This document shows positions 35,371-46,264 of a stretch of DNA of 64,000 bases, piece by piece. Each line of letters starts with the position of its first letter. Within the stretch, counting starts at the first letter, position 1. This DNA comes from Nemophila menziesii (taxonomy: Eukaryota; Streptophyta; Magnoliopsida; Boraginales; Hydrophyllaceae). The stretch spans positions 4,402,001 through 4,466,000 of the forward strand of contig JARWIR010000008.1 of NCBI GenBank assembly GCA_029959085.1, read 5' to 3'. The position numbers were made by a program, and so were the translations under genes. The notes under the pieces are model-generated. The model was not told the origin of the DNA and made no database searches. It saw only the letters and a program-made list of their open reading frames with translations.

Positions 35371-36034
35371 TTTTGATTATGTTACATAACTTGTATCCAC
35401 CATTGATAATGCATCACTTAGACCTTTTTTGTGGCGTTTATATAAATTTGTAGTTTTTTCTCCTATTGGCTCTCTAGAAATTGAACGTGAAGGCAAAAAA
35501 TCCTTGTCTTTAGGTAAAGTCTATGGGCTTGTTTGAAGTTGTTGTTTTTTTAGCTTCTTTTTTTTTAAAATGAGTGTTCCCGTAGTTCTTGATATCATTG
35601 TATGTTCTCTTGGGTAAGTAAGAAGCAATTGCAGCCCAATCTTGGAAAAAACAGTCCTTGAATTAATAACTAAACTGCATATTATCCTAAATATATTCAA
35701 AAGGGTGTCGTTTTTTAGTAAAAACGTAGATACTATGAATATATTTATTTGGCCCTCAAACTGAATTGTAATCGTGAAATAAATATTATTTTGAATAATA
35801 TGGGACCTATATTGTAACAAATTTTATAAATATAGGCTTTATGCGCAATATAGTGAATTATAATGCAACTTTTTATATTATATAACGACCTATAATGCAA
35901 TTTATTGAAGAAAAAAATTCACTAAATAATATAAAGTAATTTTTGCATCAACTAGGGACCTATAATGCAATTTTAAAAAAAAATATAGGTATATATGGTT
36001 TCAATTCTACATAATATAGGGACATATAATGCAA
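35371..36034. other. Anonymous sequence with dispersed short repeats
   Basis: After the CACTA break a short plus-strand reading (35,467-35,535) ends [10 protein letters not shown] and could be another Ptta-like scrap, but it is too short to assign. From about 35,800 to 36,034 the phrase GGGACCTATAATGCAA recurs four times in degenerate form. Nothing else was recognised. Confidence 0.45.
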
Positions 36035-36297
36035 GAACTAACATACTTTTTTGTTTTTTTTATCAACAAATCAAACTTTTATTAATAAGCTCAACATACC
36101 AATTGTCTTTACAAAAACCATTTATCTTATTAGAACTTAATCCTAAGCATGGGAAATTAATACTCTAAATCAAGACAAGCCCATTACCACCTACTTACTA
36201 TTACAACTCGGCCCATAAAATAGAAAACATTACAAAAGAAATAGATAAGGCCTATTACAACAGGAAATTAACCTCAAATATTCTGAACTAACATACT
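36035..36297 (-). mobile_element. Short poly(A) retro-insertion with 13-bp target duplication
   Basis: GAACTAACATACT occurs exactly at 36,035-36,047 and 36,285-36,297. The 237 bp between begins with a T-rich run on the plus strand, that is a 3' A-tail on the minus strand after AATAAAAGTTTGATTTG. This is the signature of LINE-mediated retrotransposition. The body (minus strand: GGGCCGAGTTGTAATAGTAA...) resembles the 3' untranslated end of a plant L1 element, so a 5'-truncated LINE is likely; a SINE or retrocopied transcript end is possible. Confidence 0.8.
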
Positions 36298-37800
36298 TGT
36301 TATCCAATAGATATGAATATGAGTTGAAGAACATACATACTTTTTATCCAAGAGATTAAAGTTGAATGGTCATATTCTCTTCTTAATTTTTGAAACTATT
36401 CCTTTTAATCCTGGCATGAAGTAATTAGTCCATTTAAGTCTGCAACTTTTACACCAGCTGTGCAAACCTGTAAATCCCACAGAGAAGAACACTTCAATAC
36501 AAGGTGGTTATAATATATAGGACCAATACTCATTATATTAATAAAACAAAGGCCTAAGAGAGAGTAACAAGAATGTAAATACCTTATTAGAGTGATCATG
36601 AAATTGATGTAACTGGCAATAATCAACAATGAGACTAAATATTAATGGATTGATACATGGAGGAAGAGAAATAGGGAGTCTTTTAAGATCCCAAGCCTTA
36701 GTATATTTCATGACATATTAAAAGCAAAACATTACAATTTCTTATTCAACTTGTTTTACTAAACCATTTATTGTTTTAAGCCATATGAGTGATTTTAGCA
36801 TATGAAGAATACAGTATTTGTATATGAGTATATGTGTGTATACAAACTACAAAAAGAATGAAGCACGAAGAATAAAAAGAACAAAAAGTCTCTAATCTTT
36901 AGTACATCAATAAAAGGAAGTAACATACATTACTATCTGCCTTTATCATTACAATCTTTATCAGTATGATCATGTTAGTAAAAAAGATAGAGATAGATCA
37001 TTAGTAACATAACAACTTCCCATACACACCCACAAATGATATGTGCACTAAAATTTATTTCTTTTATTTTCTCTAATTGAATTTATACAACTAATTAAGT
37101 TGAAAATGGTGTCATTTTCAATAGGACTAATACAGAAAAAAATTCCAAACCAAACCCTATACAATATCTAAAAAATAAAAGCATATACTCGCAACAATTA
37201 CAAAACCATAACCACATTACCACTTAAGTAAGGAAAACTACAAGATAAATTAAATCATTCATTTGAATAAAAGTACCAAATAAAAAATGTTGGATAAAAA
37301 TAAAATAATTATTGGTTTTGTTAACGGAAAAAGAAATTTCCCAAAAAAAAAATTAGGTTAAAAGTAACACTACATCTATTACAAGAAATTAAAATAATAC
37401 GAAATTAACACGATAATTCAAGAAAAGAATTATTATAACGTAGAAATTTTGTTAAAAAGATATTTTAGTAGCATTGATATCTAAATCAAAATTCATACTC
37501 TAGTCTACGAATATAGAAATAATATAAGTTAGAAAAGACTAGAGTAGGGGTATTCTTTTCTTGTTTTATACTTTGCAAATGAGAAAAACCTTCATATATA
37601 GGTGAGGAGGATGCCCTTGAGAATAGTCAAAACAAATGTAATATAGTGACATGAACTCTTACTAATATCATAGTAGCCATCCAACACTATTGTCTCTTAA
37701 AAATTCCATTTCATTATTCATTTGTTGACTCCCCAACTCCCTCACTCCGCCACGACCGTCACTCTGGGGCCGGGGCCGCGGTGGTGGTGAGCGCATGGGA
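36298..37800. other. Mostly anonymous region
   Basis: A minus-strand frame (36,629-36,405) contains KCSSLWDLQVCTAGVKVADL and could be a fragment of a leucine-rich or other host protein, but no family can be named. A small GC-rich patch (37,735-37,800) stands out against its surroundings and sits directly left of an LTR. The rest is AT-rich with nothing recognised. Confidence 0.4.
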
Positions 37801-38504
37801 TGGTGGTCACAAAAGTGTGATAAAAAACAATAATAAATGATAATAAAAACACACACCTATAGAAATTCACGAGAAACTCTCTGCAACTGCACAAGTTATT
37901 TGCAAGTAATTGAAAATAAGTAAGAGTTAGCTCAATCTTGTGTTTAATAATAGTTTAGATGCTTTTAGATATTTATATTAAAAACAAAAATAAGATAAAT
38001 AATTTCTTTTCTTAAATAATTAATTAAGAATGCAAATAATATTACCTAGGGTTACTAGTATGAGCGTATCTTACTAAGTCCATTTATTCTAATTAAAAGG
38101 GTGTTCATCACATATAACTAGTCGGGATTCTAAGATCTTTCTATCTCCTGCTAGGGTAGCTTAGAAGGCAAAATCAACACTATCAAGAGACTTGGGTAAG
38201 TGGACCTTGCACACAGATCCCGATGAAAATATAACCCTATTGACTATCTAATTATGCAAGCTTGTCACTAAATGATTATGTGGTGTTTTTTATTATTGAA
38301 TCCCCCGCCATGGTGACAAACAAACTACTAAGAAGAATCTTAACGTGATCCATATTAGGGTCAGAATAAGGCAAACTCAATCTACACATATATAATAAAA
38401 GTTTAATTCAATTAAACTAGAAAAATAGCATTCTAGGATTTAGAAGAATCGTAACCCAATTAATTCATAATAAACTAAAGAATAGAAGTTTAGAAATATG
38501 TGAA

Positions 38505-38510
<6 letters not shown>
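37801..38510 (-). mobile_element. Athila-like LTR fragment
   Basis: Begins TGGTGGTCACAAAAGTGTGAT, aligning with the LTR starts at 41,105 and 59,612 (TGGTGGTGGATAGAGTGTG). It follows the same order of landmarks: 'cacacacct', 'cacgagaaactc', 'gactatctaattatgcaagc', 'tatgtggtgtt'. It is cut at the (TA)n tract at about 38,510 and lacks the TATA box and TGATGTCTC end. It is more diverged than the other LTRs. Confidence 0.6.
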
Positions 38511-38541
<31 letters not shown>

Positions 38542-40546
38542 CTAATTACTCTAGTTATTATTGAATTATTCAATAGGATCTATAAACATTCAAAAACGTT
38601 GTTATAGTTTAGTGAATCTCAAGGTTAGAAATCAATTTTAGATAATGGATTCTAAAAATATATTATCTTATTTATGTTATAATTTTATTTTTATATTATT
38701 ATATAAAGGTTTTATATAGAAATGTATTAAAAATGAATGGGTAAGCAATCAGGTTTTTTATATATAAAATAATACGGTAAGAAAAACAATTAATTCAATT
38801 TCATGTAATTTTTAATTAAACCAATAGTAAATTACACTAAATTAATTTAAATAATTTACTTAATCATCTTTTACAAGCATTAAATCCATACATCCTGCAA
38901 AATTTGCAGATAGTCATAATTGAAATGGAATGACCAAAGACCTTGTACTCATAATAGTATAAGTGTTCATTAGTGAGCATGTAAGCTGTAATCACTATAT
39001 GAAAAGAAAGTTATATTATTAAATTTTACTCTATTTTCAATAATTCATGCATTTAAAAGGTTGTTAGCCACATCTTACTATCAAACATATTATCAAATAT
39101 ATTATAAAGTGACGTGAATACATAAATATTTGATAATATGTGTTTTTCTATGTACATATTATGTATTCAAGATAATATATATACAACTAAATCATTTTAT
39201 ATATGTTCTCTCATGTTAAACCAAACATATAAAAAATATTTAAGCTAAGTAGCATGTTATAGATACATAAAATAATATTTTGCACTTTTATTTATCATAT
39301 ATAGATTGAATTAAGACTTTGGTGTAGATTATAAAATGTCAACATAAGGGTGTAGCATCACAATAAATGTCAAAATTTAATCCACCATTTATATAATTAA
39401 TACAGTATATTTTTATTCAATTGTTATGTATAAACATGATTCAATATTGTTTCTGAAATTTATATAACATATTCATTTTTATATACATACTAGCATAAAG
39501 ATAATATTTGAAAATAAAAAATAAATATATAAGAAGGGAGGGAAATCCATGTTTATGCATTTGTTATCCCTTGAGAAAAATATATAATGTAACTATAGAG
39601 GTATAAGTTATACTACACATAATTCATTATAGGTTAACACAAATAAAATTCATAAAAAATGATAATTTTTTTTTCTTAATATAAACATAATAATTTAAAA
39701 AAAATGACAACCATTTTCCTTCCATGAATTTTTATATAATTATCCTATTAAAAAATTCATAATGTACCTTGAATTTTTCCCTCAATGATACATATATGTA
39801 TGTATTATTTAAATACAGGTCCAACCAAGCTTCTCTATATCCATTCTAGCCCCTATAAATTATAATCAATGAAAAAAAAGTTAATATTCAATTTATCTTA
39901 GTCAATTTCAAATCAATTATATTTCAAAAACAAAAGTACACTTGCTACAGTAAATACATACTCAAAATGTGTAGGCATTAATTTGTAATTCCTAGTAAAT
40001 TATAAATAAACACTTTAATTTATTAGACAAATAAATTCTAATATTGGAAAAACTTGTCCTATAGATTTTGAACAATATTTGTATATATTATTGGACTAAC
40101 TACAAAAATCCTATAAATACATGTTTAAAATAGTTGATACAAACTAAATAAAAAAGTTGATTAATTAGTCATACAAGTAACAAATTAAAGATATTGAAAA
40201 GATATAGAAGAAATATAATAGGAAAAATACCATGAATTTGTTATAGATCTAGATAGAAACGGAATGGAATGGAGCATCGGCTAGGGTTTTTTAAAGCAGA
40301 GAGATTTTATAGGTGTAAAAATAACTCTACGTCTATATTTAATGAATTTGTTATATATATTATCCTCGTAGTATCATAATTAATATATTACAAACCTAAT
40401 AGTGTATTAAGATAAAAGTTGAAGTCTTTTCATCTAGTTTATTTTATGTCTGGCAATATTAGTATAAAATTCATATGTCTTTACAAAATTAATATAGATT
40501 TGTTTTTTTAAATAAAATTCATGTATATATATATATATATATATAT

Positions 40547-40586
<40 letters not shown>

Positions 40587-41085
40587 GTATATGATATATA
40601 TAATATATATAAGTCAATTGTTGAATTCAAATTATGCACTTCATTAATAATAAATAATGGGTCTTGCAAAATTGTGTGGTAATATAGGCATGGTAGGAGA
40701 TGCAGTAATCATTAAAATGTGAAAAAATTTCATAGTACCCTAAAGTCATTGAGGTAAGCAGGAACTAAGCACGGAAAAAGCACACCATAACGATTAGAAA
40801 TACCGGAGTTGTTTATTGGATGGATAATGAAATAGGAGTTACTAAATGACTTATATATGAGTTAAAAAACATTAGTTCGAAAAGGGCCCACCCATTTTTA
40901 CATGACAGTATTATGGTTCAAGTCAAAGTGGAAGAAAATGATATAACTTATTCATCTTAACTTCGAATTGACTTCTATCACTTCACACGCGACATTGAGT
41001 TTATGATATCTCTAAATGCGAATAAATCAGGTCCAGAACTCTCACCAGTATTTCATAGTGATTGAAGCAATAAGAGGAAAAAAAT
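38511..41085 (-). mobile_element. Non-coding block X, copy 3
   Basis: Fullest copy of X without the MITE array. It starts at a (TA)n tract (38,511-38,541) and runs to the primer site at 41,086. Homologous to 23,990-27,035 and, from 39,893, to 8,351-11,146. It contains a long (TA)n tract (about 40,518-40,582) and the promoter-like segment at 40,231-40,313. Between LTR sequences on both sides it takes the place of the gag-pol region, which suggests a non-autonomous Athila-type element with non-coding contents. Confidence 0.6.
40231..40313 (-). promoter_or_regulatory. Promoter-like segment, X copy 3
   Basis: CCTATAAAAT at 40,313-40,304 and an intact telo-box AAAACCCTAG at 40,290-40,281. The donor context is CATG|GTATTT at 40,231, against CAAG|GTATTT in the other copies. 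Confidence 0.4.
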
Positions 41086-41104
41086 TCTCCGACAAATGCT
41101 CCAA
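41086..41104 (-). other. Decayed primer binding site (tRNA-Asp type)
   Basis: TCTCCGACAAATGCTCCAA matches 14 of 19 positions of the Athila-type site form TCCCCGGCAACGGCGCCAA and directly abuts the LTR at 41,105. Confidence 0.55.
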
Positions 41105-42536
41105 TGGTATTGCCTAGGGCGTGATAAAATGATAGATAAAATAAACGCAAATAAACACCCTAGGCTAGCAAGGTTCTGAAAGTATACAAGATGTATTCAA
41201 GTTTTAATAATAAATAGAATTTGTTCCTCAAAGACTACGAAAGTTACGAAGAACTTATGCAAATTATCAAGTGCAGATAAGAAAGCTAGATCAGAATAAT
41301 ACGCAGGAAAATAAAATAAAAAAGAGATTTTTGTTTGATTTTGGGAAATAGAAAATTAGACTTAATAAATTAAAGACAAGAAAAGTAAATAATCAAAGAA
41401 GAAATAGTATAAGAGTTTAGCTTGAGATATTAGCAAGTAATTCCCGCTAGTCTTGTTTATTCTAACATGTAAGGGAGAATAATGGAGTATTGCAATAATC
41501 ATAATTCTAAATTTCCATTCCTTTGACCTTGAGAGCGACTAAGGGGGCTACGGAACAAACACGAGGTAGTTTCAAATAGGGTTATCAAGCGCTACCAAGG
41601 CCCTAAGCAAACAATTCCTTCAATTGGTGATATGGTGATTAAAACAAACCCTAACGACTATTTAGTTAGGATGGAGTTGTCAAGACCAAATCCTTATTCT
41701 AGACGTTATGTGGTGTTTCAATAATTAGACACCCCTTTCAGGCGACCATCTAAATACTATTAAGGTAATCTTATACTCGTGCACTAGCAAGGAAAACAAT
41801 CAATAAATCAAAACACATAAACAGAGAATAAAACATGAATTCAAATTAATACGAAGTATCCCAAATTTGATAGAAAGAACTAGGGTTCATACATATATGC
41901 TAAATCTCAAGGTTTGCCAATGATGTATTTTTTCTGATAAGAGGGTGTATTTATAGAGTATAGGAAACCCTAAAACATTTTCTTAGAGTGGAAGACAAGT
42001 AACTTGGACTCTAGCCCAACTCAAATTCGTAACCCTAAAATATAGTAAGGTAAGATTCTGGTGTTGTTTTGTTTTAGCCGTAACTCTTTCAATACTTATC
42101 TGTTTGACGCGTTCCAATAGTCGAAACTGATTGTCTCGGAGAGCTCTATAACTTTAATTCAAACCATTCTTCAATATTCCTAGCAACTCTTGAGTTATGA
42201 TCACTTTTATGTTCGTAGATGTTGGAATTCAGATTTATTTGGCAACTTTATCTTTTCCTTTTTCATATTTCTTTCCTTTATCTCCAATTTCCATATTTAT
42301 CTTCTTTCCCTTATCTTTTAGAATTAACTTGGCATCTAATTAATTACCATATATCGTTAAAGTTTCACAATAAACAAACAATTAAACCCAATATTCTTTA
42401 AAAATGATAATTAATTAAATTAAGACACGAAATAGGAAAGTGAACTAAATCATGAGAAAATCGACATATAACCTAATAAATACTCCTAAATTGATGTCTC
42501 CAACTAATATTAAATCATCACACATGGGAGACATCA
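41105..42536 (-). mobile_element. Athila-like LTR, full length (1.43 kb)
   Basis: On the minus strand it begins TGATGTCTCC at 42,536 and ends at 41,105 (...ACCA) beside a primer site. To its right is AGACCCCCAACTC, that is GAGTTGGGGGTCT on the minus strand, the polypurine-tract position. It therefore has a primer site on one side and a polypurine tract on the other, and serves as 5' LTR for block X and 3' LTR for the element to the right. TATA box at 41,955-41,948. Confidence 0.8.
41948..41955 (-). promoter_or_regulatory. LTR TATA box
   Basis: TATAAATA on the minus strand within the full-length LTR, at the place conserved in the other LTRs. Confidence 0.5.
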
Positions 42537-45513
42537 AGACCCCCAACTCAAAGTTGTATCGTCCTGATACAATAAAAAATAAAAATAAAGAACAGTAGGA
42601 TAGTCAAATAATAAACAGAGAAGAAGAAGTAGGAGGAGAATAAGAATAAAATACAATGAATGATCCTAGAGCATAATATTTAAAAAGTCTCATGTAGTAA
42701 TTCTAAAGAAATAACGCACACGTATTTTTAATATACACATAATCAACAATCTTTAAATTCAAGTCCAGATTAATTTTGCAATGCCAGAAGAAGAGGTCTC
42801 AACTCAGTTCATGCTAATGGCTATAGGTTGTTCATAGGTCCTATTATAGCATTTAATGGTCCACTTACCTACAACCTAATAGATCAATTGTTTCTCCAAC
42901 AAGTAACTAAAAATCCTAAGGTCTTTATGGTTATAACGTGGCTTAGGGACGGTGTGTTGTATTTGGATAATGAAAAGTGAGTTTTTTGGCTCTCTCCTCA
43001 CATTCCATCAACGAATCACCCTAATCTTGAGTTTCACTCGAAGATATTCTCACTCAACCCAATTTTTGATGTCTTGATGTGTATCCTCAATTAACCCAAA
43101 ATAAAACCTTTCATGATGATATACAATTTCTACTTTGTCGGTCCAAATATATTCTTTTCATATCAATTTTTTTTTCTTTTGTAAAGCTATGACTCTCTTT
43201 ATTATGTTGAGATATCACATTATTTTCTTTTATATATTTTTTCTTTTCAATATATGATTTTCAGCTTTTTTTCATTTACTATTACCCCGGCAAAGGGTTA
43301 CAATAATAACTTTTTCATCATCAATAAAATCACAATTTTAATTTCCAAAACCCAATGTTCCCTAATGATGAACCCAACACCCCAAACTCAAGCTCTAAAA
43401 ACGACTTGTCTCAGGTTTTGCGATTCGAGTGCGGGTCATATGGATAAGTCCTATAAACTAAGGGGTATGGTTTATAATATGGTTAATAAAAAGGCTCTAG
43501 AAAGGCTCAGAGGGGCTAATACGAATAAATAATAATATAATCAAATAAAAAGGGTGATAAAGCTAAAAAGGCTTCAAGTGGCTTCAAATATGAAAGAACT
43601 GCCTTATTCACTTTTCTAACTACTGGATTTTGTTACTTTTTCGCTACTAGTTCATAGACAAACAGGTTTCCAACGAATTTCAAACCTCACGTTCTACACA
43701 CTAAAAACTCTCCATAAGTTTCAACATGACTTCTTATGATTGCTCGTTAACTTTTCTATCTTTTATTTCCTTTTTTCATACATGCATACTAAACATATTT
43801 GTGACATTTTTCAAAAACATACTACTTACTATCATTAACTTAATTAAATCATGCTCAATAGGTACATTCAACCTATTCTATGCCTATTCAAACCTAAAAA
43901 ATTTAAATTTTGTGCAAAAACAAAAAAGGAAGATGAGGACAACGAATCCCCACCCCAACTCAAAAGTGAGTCGTGTCCCCATGACTCCAAAAAGACTCAA
44001 TAGAGAAATAAAATTTAAAATTAAACTAAACTAAACTACCTAATGCATACAAACACTTAAAAAGCAAAATTAGAACTGGGTACCTAGCCATAAAGATCTA
44101 GTCTGTCCTCCTCTAAAGAAGAAGCATAATTATCAATATCCAAGGTCTCATTTACTTATTCCAATACATGATTAATATTGGAAATGTCCTCCCAGAGTGC
44201 ATCATATTCTTTTCTTATGTAATTGACTTCATCTTGTAATTTGATTACCCATACTGGTGGCATGGAAGAGTTATTCTGATATGAAGAAGGAGAAGAACCT
44301 TGATCTTGGATCTGTGCCTTTTCTTTAGGCCTTGATGGTACACTCATCCTAGCTGTTAATCTCTTACGTATTGGTTGTGCTGGTGCCTCTATCTTTGGTT
44401 TCTTTTTAATAGGCTCATCAAGTTTGATCGCCTTTTCAATTGTGGAACCAGACAAATTTTGTTCTTCCCTAGGATTGAACACTTCCTTTATAACATCTGT
44501 TCTGTTTGTCATCTCTTATTGACCTACAAATCAAGTTACACTAAGGATGGAATAAAGTTAAGAAATATTGATGTGGCTTGAGTTTCTTGCTTGGATTTGG
44601 TGATAGAAGAAGGTTTTTTGATGATTCCTGGAAGAATTCTTGATAGCTTGATGATCTTGGTGGTGTTTTATGGTGTATTGTGATGATTTTTGATGAACAA
44701 TATGTGTTTATGGAGGAATGAAGAGAGGATTTTTGATGTTGATGTTGATGTGTGTTGTTGTGGAGGTTTAATCAAGCTTCAAGGTCTATTGACTACCTAA
44801 ATGGAAAGACCTTTTGGATCAATACCTCGCATTAGGCGCCTATACGTTATATCCACAATTACAAGACCCTTTGCATATATATTATCAAATTAAATGCATA
44901 GTTAATGGAATAAATAATCTATCCAAACTCAATCGAACACTTATTACAATAAATCAGTTAACCATCTAAGCATAAATTATTACATAAGCAACCTCAAGAA
45001 ATGAGGGTTTAGTTCATACTAAAATAAGAAAAATTAATTAAAACTATAGACAAAATAATATTCAAAAGAAATATAAAATATAGATTACTCTTCCAGAAGA
45101 GATGAAATGGTGAACAGTTGGAGAAGAATAACTGTGTTTACAGAGAAACCCTTCTTTACTCCTCTCCGGCTCTTTAGCTTGTTCTCCCCTTGAAACGTAC
45201 TAATAAAATGAGTTGTGTATTGGATGGATAATGAAACAAGGACTACTAAATAACTTACGTATGATTTAAAAAACGGTTGGGACCCTTTGGCTTTCTTAGT
45301 TAGGTTCAGAAGGGCCTAACCCATTTTTACATGGCAGAATTATGGTTCGAATCACGGTGGAAGAAAATTATATAACTTATTCATCTTAGCTTCTAATTGA
45401 CTTCTGTCACTTCACACGCGACATTTATTTCAAGATATCTCTAATCAAAAGGAATTAGGTCTATAACCCTCACTAATATTTTATAATGACTGAAACACTA
45501 AGGTACAAATATT
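42537..45513 (-). mobile_element. Internally deleted Athila-like element, internal region
   Basis: The polypurine-side sequence 42,537-44,150 is homologous to 52,090-54,190 of the larger element (shared GACCCCCAA.TCAAAGTTGTATC, 'cgattcgagtgcgggtcatatgga', AGTCGTGTCCCC-like text). It contains one reading frame (44,512-44,156) and a leader-like end (45,225-45,513). Gag, protease, RT, RNaseH and integrase are all absent, so the centre was lost around 44,800-45,200. Confidence 0.65.
44156..44512 (-). CDS. Athila-type accessory ORF, N-terminal part
   Basis: Open for 118 codons from ATG (MTNRTDVIKEVFN...) and rich in Lys, Pro and Ser (KKKPKIEAPAQP, RPKEKAQIQ), ending in a probable short helix (VIKLQDEVNYIRKEYDALWE). 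Its position between integrase and the polypurine side matches the frame at 55,541-54,090 of the larger element, where MTKRTQ opens a similar basic region. In Athila-group elements this place holds an extra ORF of unknown role. It is probably a remnant of such an ORF, shortened by deletion. Confidence 0.4.
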   Translation of the reverse strand: MTNRTDVIKEVFNPREEQNLSGSTIEKAIKLDEPIKKKPKIEAPAQPIRKRLTARMSVPSRPKEKAQIQDQGSSPSSYQNNSSMPPVWVIKLQDEVNYIRKEYDALWEDISNINHVLE

Positions 45514-45532
45514 TCTCAGGAAACCGCTCCAA
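45514..45532 (-). other. Decayed primer binding site (tRNA-Asp type)
   Basis: TCTCAGGAAACCGCTCCAA matches 14 of 19 positions of the Athila-type site form. It lies between the leader-like sequence and a truncated LTR. Confidence 0.5.
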
Positions 45533-45792
45533 CTTTCTAAAGTGACTCTAATCTCAAATTCTATTTTGGCTTGGAGTTTATCTTGACTTTTTTGACTTCT
45601 TCTCTTAATCTTGGAACCTTGTATTAACCATGTTTCCAAAAGCTACGCACTTAAAACACAATTAAGGCACAAAAGCTTTATGAATAGTAATATTGCTAGC
45701 AAATATTAGGGAAAATCCCTCACTTAGACCCTGTAAACTCCCAACATAATGTCTCGTAAATGGATTAATCCATCACAAAAAGAGAGACACCA
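45533..45792 (-). mobile_element. Truncated Athila-like LTR
   Basis: Only about 260 bp. The right end reads TAATGTCTCGTAAATGGATT...GAGAGACACCA, matching the LTR ends at 42,536, 52,089 and 61,088. The LTR middle, with its TATA box, has been deleted. Confidence 0.6.
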
Positions 45793-45997
45793 AGAATTAA
45801 ATCTAAATGAATGATTCTCTTCTTTTAGTGATAAGAAATTCAATTACCTCATTTAATTTATAGGAGTATAAAAGAATGGAAAATTCTTTTCAGCAGGTTT
45901 CAACCAACATACTTTTGTCCATTAGATATGTGCTTTTGCATAACTTATAACTTTTCATGCATATTTAGGGGATTCAATCTCTAATGGAATTGTATTT

Positions 45998-46264
45998 TTG
46001 TTTCTTTGCTCTATAAACATTAAACTACTAGCGTGGTTATTCACATTAGGAGGTAATCCCTTACATATATTCATACTGATATTAATTGCCTTACTATTCA
46101 AATTATTGTTGTTTTTTTCATTGAGGGGCCATTGGATAATAAGTCGAGAAGGGTACCTAATTCTTCTTTTTTTGGAGAAAAATAGAATAGAAGATTTGAT
46201 TGAATATAAACTTAGAGACGTAGAGTTGGTGAGGGAAAGTGTACATAAGAAAAAGCCTTACTAG
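45998..46264 (+). CDS. Unrecognised 88-codon frame with hydrophobic N-half
   Basis: ATG to TAG, starting MFLCSINIKLLAWLFTLGG. Residues about 8-17 and 24-43 are strongly hydrophobic (FILILIALLFKLLLFF), followed by a charged part (LEKNRIEDLIEYKLRDVELV) ending KKKPY. It is not explained by neighbouring transposons. The charged half is less AT-biased than random frames here, but there is no supporting homology or regulatory signal. It may be a relic exon or chance. Confidence 0.2.
   Translation: MFLCSINIKLLAWLFTLGGNPLHIFILILIALLFKLLLFFSLRGHWIISREGYLILLFLEKNRIEDLIEYKLRDVELVRESVHKKKPY

Noticed and set aside
36405..36629. Leucine-rich or F-box protein exon
   Set aside because: A short stretch (KCSSLWDLQVCTAGVKV) is suggestive, but there is no second repeat, no flanking exon and no identifiable family.
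37668..37856. 62-codon Pro/Arg-rich frame as a gene
   Set aside because: It runs from a GC-rich patch into LTR sequence, so the frame is composite and probably accidental.
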